A stretch of DNA of 6,488 bases from an uncultured Lachnospiraceae bacterium. GTDB taxonomy: Bacteria; Bacillota; Clostridia; Lachnospirales; Lachnospiraceae. Positions within the stretch are counted from its first letter, which is position 1, and each line of letters starts with the position of its first letter. The notes under the pieces were generated by a model. That model was given only the letters and a program-made list of their open reading frames with translations, was not told the DNA's origin and made no database searches. The stretch is from positions 1 through 6,488 of the forward strand of contig CACZRA010000232.1 in the NCBI GenBank assembly GCA_902783395.1, read 5' to 3'. Shown here one piece after another: positions 1 to 6,488 of this stretch. The position numbers were made by a program, and so were the translations under genes.

Positions 1-2186
1 ATCCCGGTCTCCGAAGCATTTGTCTGAAGCGTTCCGTTTGTCGCGTTTATCTTTGTCTTCTGCGACGTGAATGTCCCGGATTTGGTCTCAATTTCCCAGC
101 TGACCTTCTGCGGGGCGGTTTCCGGTGTGACTTTCGCCTCAAAGGTAACGCTCTTTCCCGCGACCACCTTCTTCGGCGCATTCACTATCTCGACCTTTTC
201 TGCCGTAATGGCCGGATCCACCGTGAATTTAAGCGTGCTCGTCTTGCCCTGGACACCCATGCCCGTGACTCCAGTCGCCTTGAGGGTTATGGTCTTCTTG
301 GCCGTGATATCGCCGGCAAGCTCCGATACCTTGATCCCGGTGCTTCCGCCGTTATACAGTATCCCGTTTTCAGTCCTCCCGTCCTTTACCGACGGAGCAC
401 TGCCGTTTGTTGTATATATCAGGTTGGTGTCGTTATTGGCGTTTACATCCCCCCCGAAGCTTTCCGCGGTGATGATAAGGACATCATCCATATGCACCGT
501 GTCCGGAACGGTATACGTTCCGTTTTCCGAGACCATTCCGATCCTCTTTCCGTCATGATAAAGCTCTATCATCGGCGCTGTCACATCCCCGGAGAAAAGC
601 CTCGCGCAGTCTATGATCCCGGCTCCCATCCCGGTTCCCGATACCGGATTCACGCTCTTTTTCAGCACCTCTTTCATGGTTTTGGGATCGACATACCCGA
701 CCGCGCTCATATAAAGCGCACAGGCTCCCGCCACTACCGGAGTTGCCATGGATGTGCCGTCCATGCTGTAGTAGCCTCCGTCCATGTAGGTTGAGTATAT
801 ATTGGTACCCGGAGCGGAGATCACGGTTTCCGGGCCGAAGTTGGAAAAACTGGCCCTTGCCCCGGATTCATCCACAGCTGCGACCGCTATGACATTATCA
901 AACGTTCCCGGATATGACCTGACATTGGAGTGCTGGTTACCGGTAGCAGATACGATCGTGATGCCGTCATTTCTTATCGCATCCTGGATGACATCATTAT
1001 ATATTAATCCGGTCTTCTCCTCCTTTTTTGCTCCGAAAAACAGTGAGCCTATACTCATGTTTATAATTTGTGCTCTCCGGGATGTTTCCTTTGTCCCTGC
1101 TTCATTGTATCCCTGCACATATCTCACAGCCCTGATTATTTCTGCGGTGGGCATGTTGTCATCTATTTTATCATAGACATCTATGGAAAGGATGTTAACC
1201 CCCGGGGCTATCCCCGCGCCGCCCTTGTGGTTTCCTGCAGCCGCCGCGATAATGCCTGCCACATGGGTGCCGTGCCCGCTCTCATCGTTCGAGCCCTTCC
1301 CTACATCCTTCGTCGTTACCCTTCCGGTAAGCTCCTCGTGGTCAGTCTTCACTCCGGTATCTATCACAGCCACGGTAATGGCACTGCTTCCCGTAGTCAC
1401 TCCCCAGGCGGCATAGGAATTCACCATATCATGCATATACTGATAATGCTCGGATTCCGGATTAAGATATGTATCATCAAACCCGTAGCCCCCCTCTGAT
1501 ACAGGCCTGTATATGCTCTCCCAGCTCCTTCTCGTGTTGACATCCGCGCTGCCGTAGCTCTGGTCTTCAGTTTTTCCGGAAGCTTCCGGATCATCCAGAC
1601 GGAACAGATAGTTCGGCTCCACTGCCGGAAGCTCGATGCCCTTTTCGGCTCCTGCAGCGACCGCTTCCGCTACCGAGATCCCGGCATTGCCAAGATCCGC
1701 TACCGCCACGCCGTATCCGAAGCTTTTGAGAGTACCGCCGTAGGCCTCCGCCACCGTCCTTGCATACTCCCCGGATTCCGCCAGGAATATGACCTCATCC
1801 TTAGCGTAGTCGTAGCCCTCTTCCATGGAGGCGATCGCATCCGCCACATGGTTATCGGCGACCTCAGCCTTGTACTCCTCCTCTTCGGAGCTCAGCCTGT
1901 ATCCGTCCGGCATTCCGGGTATATCATACGGAAGCCCGGTCTGCTCATCCGCCCCGTCATCTGTCTTTTCCGCATAATTCTCATAAGGGCCTGCTTCTTC
2001 CGCGGTCTCTGCCGCAGGAAGCCCCTCTTCCGCATATTCCTGTCCGGAGTCCGGTACGCTTTCCTCCGTTGCAGCCTCCGGCTCCGTCACTCCCGTTTCA
2101 GCTGCGGTCACTGTCACGGACTGCGTCAGAATAAGCACCGCCGTCAGCAATCCTGCAATGTACCTTTTTAACATCCTTTTTTTCAT
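1..2186 (-). CDS. Secreted S8 subtilisin-like serine protease with I9-type propeptide, 3' end outside the window
   Basis: This gene encodes a secreted subtilase-family endopeptidase. 728 codons are visible with no stop, so the C-terminus is missing. Residues 1-29 form a signal peptide (KKR at the N-terminus, hydrophobic core 10-20, probable cleavage after A-A29). Residues 30 to about 125 are Glu/Ala/Asp-rich and probably disordered. Residues about 128-198 look like an I9 inhibitor propeptide, starting DEVIFLAE and ending VEPNYLF. The catalytic domain spans about 245-532: Asp276 in AVIDTGV, His305 in GHGTHVAG, oxyanion Asn417 in SATGN and Ser479 in GTSMATP are all present, so the enzyme looks active. 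Residues about 535-657 resemble a chitobiase C-terminal/FN3-like module (IYTTNGSAP), and 660 onward begins a bacterial Ig-like module. ATG at 2186 is chosen because AAAGGAG lies 8 bases upstream; the in-frame ATG at residue 5 has no proper ribosome site. It follows the CAP gene by 45 bases. Substrate unknown. Confidence 0.93.
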   Translation of the reverse strand, partial: MKKRMLKRYIAGLLTAVLILTQSVTVTAAETGVTEPEAATEESVPDSGQEYAEEGLPAAETAEEAGPYENYAEKTDDGADEQTGLPYDIPGMPDGYRLSSEEEEYKAEVADNHVADAIASMEEGYDYAKDEVIFLAESGEYARTVAEAYGGTLKSFGYGVAVADLGNAGISVAEAVAAGAEKGIELPAVEPNYLFRLDDPEASGKTEDQSYGSADVNTRRSWESIYRPVSEGGYGFDDTYLNPESEHYQYMHDMVNSYAAWGVTTGSSAITVAVIDTGVKTDHEELTGRVTTKDVGKGSNDESGHGTHVAGIIAAAAGNHKGGAGIAPGVNILSIDVYDKIDDNMPTAEIIRAVRYVQGYNEAGTKETSRRAQIINMSIGSLFFGAKKEEKTGLIYNDVIQDAIRNDGITIVSATGNQHSNVRSYPGTFDNVIAVAAVDESGARASFSNFGPETVISAPGTNIYSTYMDGGYYSMDGTSMATPVVAGACALYMSAVGYVDPKTMKEVLKKSVNPVSGTGMGAGIIDCARLFSGDVTAPMIELYHDGKRIGMVSENGTYTVPDTVHMDDVLIITAESFGGDVNANNDTNLIYTTNGSAPSVKDGRTENGILYNGGSTGIKVSELAGDITAKKTITLKATGVTGMGVQGKTSTLKFTVDPAITAEKVEIVNAPKKVVAGKSVTFEAKVTPETAPQKVSWEIETKSGTFTSQKTKINATNGTLQTNASETG

Positions 2187-2231
2187 ACCGTTTTCTCCTT
2201 TTTGATCATACTGGTTTCTATAGGTACTGTC
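2187..2231 (-). promoter_or_regulatory. Short intergenic spacer with the ribosome binding site of the subtilase gene
   Basis: Only 45 bases separate the TGA of the CAP gene from the ATG of the protease gene. The spacer contains AAAGGAG (plus positions 2195-2201) 8 bases before the ATG at 2186, which decides that start over the in-frame ATG four codons later. No stem with a U-run is present, so readthrough from the upstream gene is expected and the two genes are probably co-transcribed. Confidence 0.8.
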
Positions 2232-5200
2232 TCAATAACTTCCTTTGTTTATCTTGTATTGCACGGTTCTTCTGCCCCCATAGCTTCCCGCTCCGGCAAG
2301 AAGGATCTTTCCGTTCCCGGATCTTATATTATCAGAATATCCGGCAATATAAAAATCCCTGCCGCAGACCAGCTCATTCGTCTTGTCTCTTGCATCCTTT
2401 GCCGAAGGATATGCATGGATCTTATCAGCTCCGGGTTCTGTCTCCCTGCCTGTGTATATCACCGGGTCCACGGTTATCGACATGGTGCTTATATTCTTAC
2501 TGAATATCCTGTAGCTTCCCGTGATACGGCTCCCGGCATAATTCCCCCTGCCTACGGCTGTAACGTATACCGTCGTTCCGGCCGGAGGGATCGAATTTCC
2601 CCCGGGATCCATATTCTTAAATGAATAGATCAGCTTCTTTTCATAATCGGTCCCTGCCGTAAGGTTCTTGCCGTTTGAATCCGTAAGCTTCACTCCGCTC
2701 TTCCATGCATCCTTTTTCGTGCTGTACGCCTTATCGGATACATTCATCGCAGTCTTTTCGAGATCTCCCGCTTTTATCTCGATCCTGAGGACTCCGGAAT
2801 CATATCCCTTATAGTTGCCCTTTCCCGAGACCCTGCACTCCATCATACCAATCTTCTGGTTGCTGCGGTTCAATACAGTGACATTGTAATCACTCTTTTT
2901 GTTCAGATAATATCCGTTGCTGTCCTTCACTTTGATATCCGGCGTCACGCCTCCCTTGGTATAGTTGACGAAGGTCTGATATTCCGGTACGAGTGCCGTG
3001 TTTTCTTTGATCCTGTAGCTCCTTGAGAAGCTTCCGGTATACCTCCCCTGTCCCGTGAAGGTCATTGTGGCACTGCCGGCCTTTGAAGTATTCTTATATT
3101 TGACTGTGTAATCCGTCCCTTCATTAAGCTTCTCACTTCCGAAGAAAAGAGAGACGCCGCTCTGGAGCATGCCGCCTTCCTGGTCAATGGATCTTAGATC
3201 ATATACGACCTCATCCTTAAAACCCGAGACACTGATATTGTCCTTATTCATCACCCTGTCAGCGCATACTGTGATCTTTACCTGCTTATATCCGCTGTAT
3301 CCATTCTCCATTCCCCTGACAGAAGGAGTTATCGTAACAAAACCATTTCCGACGATACCGGTGTTGCTGCTTACGGTGACATATTCCTCCGGGACTTCAC
3401 TGCCCGCAAGCTTCACGGTTGTACTGATGCCCTTTCCGTAGTATATCTTTTTATCCTTCTCGTCAAGAGGCTTCACTTTCACATCGGCCTTCGTAAGATC
3501 CTTACCGGCCTCCGTTATGACGATATCGGTCGTAAACTCCCCGCAGAAGTTTCCCTTTCCCTTAAGCGTAACTTTATATGATCCGGGCATCTTATACTTA
3601 TCGTCCCCGTCCTCATATATACAGCTGTAATCAGTTCCGTTCTTAAGCTTTGTTCCCCTGTAATAAAGCTCGGGCACAAGCTTCTGCACATTGCCGTTAT
3701 ATACCGAGGCTGAAGTCCCTATCTGATATACATCAGTATTCTCCTTGATATTGACCGCTTCGATATTGAAAAAGTATGTCCTGTTCCCCTGGAACTGCCC
3801 CTTCATCGTCACCTTGACCTGGGGCTTTTCCGAATCCTTCGCCCCGTCCTTCGGCACCTTGGTGTTGTTCTTATACGACAGAGTATAGTCTGTCTTTTCC
3901 TTTAGAAGCGTATCTTTGTAATAAACCCTGAGGTCCGGCTGGGTTACAGCCTTGCCTGTATATACCGGATTTCTCGCAAAGCTTGCATCCGCGATCCATA
4001 TGCCGTTTTTGCCCGTTCCCCCGTAAGGCACATCTCCGGGCTTCACCTCCGTCTTTTTCACCGTGACAAGGCACCGGGCTTCAAGCTCTCCGAGCGCTGC
4101 TTTTATCTCCGCTTCTCCGGAGCCGGAGGCTGTGATCTTTCCCGCGGCATCTACCGAAGCAACACCTGTATCCGAACTGCTGAAAACAGGCTCTCCCTTT
4201 GCACCCTCGGGAAGTATGTTTGCCCTCAGGCTGTACTCCTCTCCCTCATAAAGAGTGAGATATGACCTTGAAATCTCTATCCTCTCCGCCTCAGGCTCAG
4301 CAAACACCGTATATACATCAACCGTCCTGCTGAATTTTTTATCAGGTGTGCAGACCGTGATGCGCGTATATCCGCTTTGCTTTTTGACCCTGCTGACCTT
4401 GACCGAAGCCCTTCCGTTAACGGCATCCACACTGACCGACTGTGCCGCTTCTCCCTTTCCGTCCGAAAGCAGTACGACACCGGGGTCCTCACTTGAAAAG
4501 ATGACACTTTTGTCAGAGGCAAAATACGGTGTGAGCTCCGCCGTAAGCTCGGTATCTTTTTCACTGTCCATAAGATATATCTCATTGTTGGAAACAGTCA
4601 GATTCCTCACCGGAGCATTGACCTTGACCACACATTCCGCCGTAAAGCTTCCGACCATTGCCTTTATAACTGTCTCACCGCCTGCCACAGCCGTGACCTT
4701 TCCGTTTACATCCACGGATGCGATGTTCTCATTCTCGCTCTTCCATTGAACCGTTTTATCATCATCGGTATCGGCAGGAGAATAAATGACCGAAAGCTGT
4801 ACTGAAGGCGGAGTATTTCCCGTGTAGTTCAGAACTGCCTGATCCTTATTAAGAGCGATCCCGTTAAGGGGAGCGCTTACGGACACATTGCAGGAAGCGC
4901 TTATCGTGGGCCTGTCAGGATCCGAGCTTTTTGCAGTGGCTGTTATCACCGCTTTTCCCGGTTTTTTCGCCGTATATTTCCCGTCCTTATCGATGACAAT
5001 CACCTTTTCATCACTGCTCTTCCATGTGACAGTCTTCGCATCCGAAGTGTTTTCAGGGAAATAAGTGACTCCTATCGTCCCGGACGGATCCTTATCCCGG
5101 TTTATATTCAGCTCGGAAGGCGAAAGCTTTATATCATTAAGCGCAAGCGTTACCGCGACATTCTTTTTCAGAGTGGTCCCGGCCAGATCGACCGATACTT

Positions 5201-6344
5201 CTGCCGTTCCGCCGTCTATCCCCGTTACGACACCGTCCTTTACTGTCAGGACCCCTTCATCAGAGGATTTCCAGCTCATATCACTGTTTATCCCTGCGGG
5301 TATTGTGAATTTTTCATTATAGACCTTCCCGGAGATCACATATTCGGAGGTACCGCCTATGGGCAGCGTACTGCTCCCCGATAAGGACAGGTCCTTCAGG
5401 TTTGTGACATAGGAATTCAGGGTATTGGTGATCTTTCCCGTCTGGGTTATCTTTGTCTCATCGACCTCCCCCGTCCTGCTCCCGCCGAGCTGCATTGCTA
5501 TGCATATCCAGCCGTTTTTTGTATTCGGCATCTGGCAGGCCGCGACCCCGACATGAGTATAGTTCGGATTGATCATGTTCTCATAGTGGCCGTATTCCCC
5601 ATATTTTGAACTGTCGTTATAATACTTTTCGTATAAAGATTTCTCAGAATAAAACTGGTTTATACCGTAGGGGATCCCCGACGCGTCATGGTTATTGTTC
5701 CAGGCAAGGTTCTCACCGTACGTATAAAACTGACTTCTGTCTATATAGTCATATACATGACCTGATGCTCCGTGCAGGGTCGAATGTCCTATTATCATGC
5801 TTGATTCCATGGCTCTGAGCCTGACGCTCTGCTCCAGATTATTTGACCACTTGAGCGGTACATAATCATCCATGGTCAGCTTTCTCTCTCCGCCGTAATA
5901 ATCCGAAAACATTAGCCCCTGTTCGCAGGCTTCCTTTCTTATCTTATTAATCTGATCAAGGATATCCTCTGCGCTTTTCGTATAATAAGTGCCGCTGACA
6001 CGGATATTTACGGTATCCGTATCACTCAGCCGCTCCGCCTCATCATCTGAGGGCTCGTAAATAAGGGCACCTTCATCCACCATGCCCTCATAACCGTCTG
6101 TCATATCCTCCGCGAAAGACACAGCATCCGCTTCCGTTTCGGCTTCTTCGCTTATCCCGGTTTCCGATGCCTCCGCATCTTCAACCGTATAAGCCTCGGG
6201 CATATCCTGTCCAGACATCTCCTGTCTCGACACATCCTGCTCCGCTCCCTCCGGCTCGTCCGCATATACTCCCACAGTCTGCGTCATCAAAAGTATTATC
6301 GATAATGCGCCTGCCGCAAACCGGGATATCCCTCTTTTTATCAT
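2232..6344 (-). CDS. Large secreted CAP/SCP-domain protein with five Ig-like (Big_2) modules and seven C-terminal beta-rich modules
   Basis: This is an intact 1370-residue exported protein ending in TGA. Residues 1-28 are a signal peptide, probably cut after VYA. Residues 29 to about 110 are an acidic linker rich in Glu, Asp, Ala and Ser. Residues about 125-285 form a CAP/SCP (YkwD-like) domain: INKIRKEA in helix 1, GHS with His187, YGENLAW with Glu211, FYSEK with Glu234, GHYENM with His253, then NPNYTHVGVA. Residues about 315-764 hold five Ig-like modules with W-K-S-S-D and V-T-A/G-G-T signatures, the fourth divergent. Residues about 778-1367 hold seven weakly repeated modules. No LPXTG, hydrophobic tail or SLH domain is visible at the end, so it is either released or held by its modules. 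Start chosen by AAGGAGG 9 bases upstream. CAP proteins vary in role (adhesion, lipid or peptide binding, rarely proteolysis), so the biochemical function is unassigned. First gene of a probable operon with the subtilase. Confidence 0.95.
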   Translation of the reverse strand: MIKRGISRFAAGALSIILLMTQTVGVYADEPEGAEQDVSRQEMSGQDMPEAYTVEDAEASETGISEEAETEADAVSFAEDMTDGYEGMVDEGALIYEPSDDEAERLSDTDTVNIRVSGTYYTKSAEDILDQINKIRKEACEQGLMFSDYYGGERKLTMDDYVPLKWSNNLEQSVRLRAMESSMIIGHSTLHGASGHVYDYIDRSQFYTYGENLAWNNNHDASGIPYGINQFYSEKSLYEKYYNDSSKYGEYGHYENMINPNYTHVGVAACQMPNTKNGWICIAMQLGGSRTGEVDETKITQTGKITNTLNSYVTNLKDLSLSGSSTLPIGGTSEYVISGKVYNEKFTIPAGINSDMSWKSSDEGVLTVKDGVVTGIDGGTAEVSVDLAGTTLKKNVAVTLALNDIKLSPSELNINRDKDPSGTIGVTYFPENTSDAKTVTWKSSDEKVIVIDKDGKYTAKKPGKAVITATAKSSDPDRPTISASCNVSVSAPLNGIALNKDQAVLNYTGNTPPSVQLSVIYSPADTDDDKTVQWKSENENIASVDVNGKVTAVAGGETVIKAMVGSFTAECVVKVNAPVRNLTVSNNEIYLMDSEKDTELTAELTPYFASDKSVIFSSEDPGVVLLSDGKGEAAQSVSVDAVNGRASVKVSRVKKQSGYTRITVCTPDKKFSRTVDVYTVFAEPEAERIEISRSYLTLYEGEEYSLRANILPEGAKGEPVFSSSDTGVASVDAAGKITASGSGEAEIKAALGELEARCLVTVKKTEVKPGDVPYGGTGKNGIWIADASFARNPVYTGKAVTQPDLRVYYKDTLLKEKTDYTLSYKNNTKVPKDGAKDSEKPQVKVTMKGQFQGNRTYFFNIEAVNIKENTDVYQIGTSASVYNGNVQKLVPELYYRGTKLKNGTDYSCIYEDGDDKYKMPGSYKVTLKGKGNFCGEFTTDIVITEAGKDLTKADVKVKPLDEKDKKIYYGKGISTTVKLAGSEVPEEYVTVSSNTGIVGNGFVTITPSVRGMENGYSGYKQVKITVCADRVMNKDNISVSGFKDEVVYDLRSIDQEGGMLQSGVSLFFGSEKLNEGTDYTVKYKNTSKAGSATMTFTGQGRYTGSFSRSYRIKENTALVPEYQTFVNYTKGGVTPDIKVKDSNGYYLNKKSDYNVTVLNRSNQKIGMMECRVSGKGNYKGYDSGVLRIEIKAGDLEKTAMNVSDKAYSTKKDAWKSGVKLTDSNGKNLTAGTDYEKKLIYSFKNMDPGGNSIPPAGTTVYVTAVGRGNYAGSRITGSYRIFSKNISTMSITVDPVIYTGRETEPGADKIHAYPSAKDARDKTNELVCGRDFYIAGYSDNIRSGNGKILLAGAGSYGGRRTVQYKINKGSY
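2244..4013 (-). repeat. Array of seven beta-rich 'GTDY / GxGxYxG' protein modules (residues about 778-1367)
   Basis: Seven modules of about 75-90 residues can be drawn at roughly 778-862, 864-945, 950-1028, 1030-1113, 1115-1191, 1193-1282 and 1284-1367. The shared pattern is Y-T/N-G near the start, P-x-L/V-x-V in the middle, L-x-x-G/K-T/S-D-Y-x-V/L-x-Y, then G-x-G-N/R-Y/F-x-G near the end (GKGNFCG, GQGRYTG, GKGNYKG, GRGNYAG, GAGSYGG). The third module is the most degenerate. This pattern is common in long exoproteins of Lachnospiraceae; I cannot assign a precise family name or ligand from sequence alone. Confidence 0.7.
4053..5402 (-). repeat. Array of five bacterial Ig-like (Big_2) protein modules (residues about 315-764)
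   Basis: This is a protein-level repeat; no long DNA repeat is evident. Module limits are roughly residues 315-400, 402-490, 492-577, 578-678 and 685-764. Modules 1, 2, 3 and 5 carry the family signature of a hydrophobic first strand, a mid-module W/F-K/S-S-S/E-D/N, then V-x-V-D-x-x-G-K-V/I-T-A and G-x-A/T-x-I. Module 4 has lost the W (VIFSSEDPGVV) and has a longer insert, so it is a diverged copy. Such modules usually act as rigid spacers or carbohydrate/protein binding units on the cell surface. Confidence 0.85.
5490..5972 (-). other. CAP/SCP domain of the large exoprotein (residues about 125-285)
   Basis: All four positions usually described as the CAP tetrad can be proposed here: His187 (IIGHS), Glu211 (YGENLAW), Glu234 (FYSEKSLY) and His253 (GHYENM). 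The order and spacing fit bacterial CAP domains, and the domain closes with GWICIAMQLGG, the typical last beta strand. The assignment of Glu234 as the second glutamate is by motif position (aromatic-x-x-E-x-x-x-Y) and is inference. An intact tetrad does not prove catalysis, since many CAP proteins bind lipids, sterols or peptides instead. Confidence 0.88.
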
Positions 6345-6353
6345 CCTGCCCTG

Positions 6354-6360
6354 CCTCCTT
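6354..6360 (-). promoter_or_regulatory. Strong Shine-Dalgarno of the CAP gene
   Basis: AAGGAGG on the minus strand is a full match to the anti-Shine-Dalgarno core, 9 bases before the ATG at 6344. It fixes the start of the 1370-residue protein and suggests efficient translation. Confidence 0.88.
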
Positions 6361-6380
6361 GATAGATATGTGTATTAAAC

Positions 6381-6409
6381 ATCTTACTTTAATTTCAGAT
6401 TTATAGCAA
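6381..6409 (-). promoter_or_regulatory. Candidate sigma-A promoter of the CAP-subtilase operon
   Basis: On the minus strand, TTGCTA (6409-6404) and TAAGAT (6386-6381) are separated by exactly 17 bases of AT-rich sequence. Each hexamer matches 4 of 6 consensus positions. Transcription would begin near 6374, giving a leader of about 30 bases before the ATG and placing the inverted repeats of 6406-6487 upstream of the start, overlapping the -35 box. The assignment is by pattern only; a TATAAA at the 5' side of the spacer is an alternative -10. Confidence 0.5.
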
Positions 6410-6453
6410 TCTGATAATGAATGCTGCTATCTGCAAGATTGCCGCTCATTATC
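6406..6453. repeat. Interleaved inverted repeats upstream of the operon
   Basis: Two exact inverted repeats interlock: GCAATCT (6406-6412) with AGATTGC (6436-6442), and GATAATGA (6413-6420) with TCATTATC (6446-6453). The order is arm 1, arm 2, arm 1', arm 2', so both pairs together would make an H-type pseudoknot. Alternatively the 8-bp outer stem can enclose a small hairpin formed by 6426-6432 and 6436-6442 around a GCA loop. The first arm overlaps the candidate -35 box, so a protein operator is as reasonable as an RNA structure. Confidence 0.55.
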
Positions 6454-6487
6454 CGCGATCGGGCAGGCCTCCTGCTCGATTGTCGCG
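6454..6487. repeat. GC-rich imperfect palindrome at the window edge
   Basis: On the plus strand ATCGGGCAGG (6458-6467) pairs with CCTGCTCGAT (6471-6480) around a 3-base loop, and CGCG on each side (6454-6457 with 6484-6487) extends the stem across a 3-base bulge. No U-run follows on either visible side, so it is not a standard intrinsic terminator. It could be part of an interspersed palindromic repeat or the structured tail of a neighbouring gene cut by the window end. Confidence 0.6.
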
Positions 6488-6488
6488 A

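Noticed and set aside
67..1499. Plus-strand reading frames of 77-163 codons across the protease region
   Set aside because: They lie antisense to a frame with a complete subtilase signature. Their products are low-complexity Ser/Thr/Pro/Val-rich with no ribosome sites or motifs.
2187..2231. Separate promoter or terminator between the two genes
   Set aside because: The 45-base spacer has no stem-loop with a U-run and no convincing pair of -35/-10 hexamers besides the ribosome site.
3871..4585. Minus-strand frames of 67 and 102 codons inside the CAP gene (3871-4074 and 4277-4585)
   Set aside because: They are out-of-frame shadows inside a clear Ig-like module region, Arg/Lys-rich and without family features.
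2244..5402. DNA tandem repeats underlying the protein modules
   Set aside because: The modules resemble each other only at protein level; no long near-identical DNA copies are visible, so recent tandem duplication is not supported.
6167..6406. Plus-strand 79-codon frame over the signal peptide region and promoter
   Set aside because: It is antisense to the signal peptide and acidic linker, Pro/Ser-rich, lacks a ribosome site, and covers the regulatory region of the operon.
6427..6486. Minus-strand frame open at the window edge, reading ATIEQEACPIADNE and stopping at TAG (6429-6427)
   Set aside because: It could be the end of an upstream gene, but 19 codons with no family match and a strong palindrome inside are too little to call a gene. 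Sequence beyond 6488 would settle it.
6454..6487. Intrinsic terminator at the edge hairpin
   Set aside because: The stem is good, but no U-run follows on the minus strand and the plus strand leaves the window after one base.

Overview
The window most likely comes from a Gram-positive anaerobe of the class Clostridia, probably Lachnospiraceae. This rests on AGGAGG-type ribosome sites, free use of ATA (Ile) and AGG (Arg) codons, roughly balanced GC, and two large secreted proteins built from families common in Lachnospiraceae exoproteomes: a CAP domain with bacterial Ig-like (Big_2) modules, and a multidomain S8 subtilase. The genus cannot be fixed from this sequence.

Layout, read on the minus strand, which carries all the genes. 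Positions 6488-6345 form a short non-coding leader. It holds an imperfect GC-rich hairpin at the window edge, an adjoining set of interleaved inverted repeats, a plausible sigma-A promoter (6381-6409) and a strong Shine-Dalgarno. Positions 6344-2232 are one intact 1370-residue gene: signal peptide, acidic linker, CAP/SCP domain, five Ig-like modules, then seven beta-rich modules with a 'G-T-D-Y ... G-x-G-x-Y-x-G' signature. After 45 bases with no terminator comes a second gene, 2186 to the window edge. It is an S8 subtilisin-like protease with signal peptide, acidic linker, I9-type propeptide and a complete catalytic set (Asp276, His305, Asn417, Ser479), followed by a chitobiase-C-terminal-like module and the start of an Ig-like module. 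Its 3' end lies outside the window. It was recognised by reading the minus-strand frame directly, because it has no stop in the window.

The two genes are probably one transcription unit. Their signal peptides align without gaps with 13 of 28 identical residues, and each is followed by a Glu/Ala/Asp-rich segment. The simplest reading is a two-gene exoprotein operon: a large surface-exposed or released CAP/Ig-like protein plus a self-activating protease that may process it or act on the same substrate. That partnership is inference from arrangement. I see no RNA genes, mobile elements or CRISPR array. The members of this window belong to known families; the pairing, the shared leaders and the structured upstream DNA are what deserve a second look.
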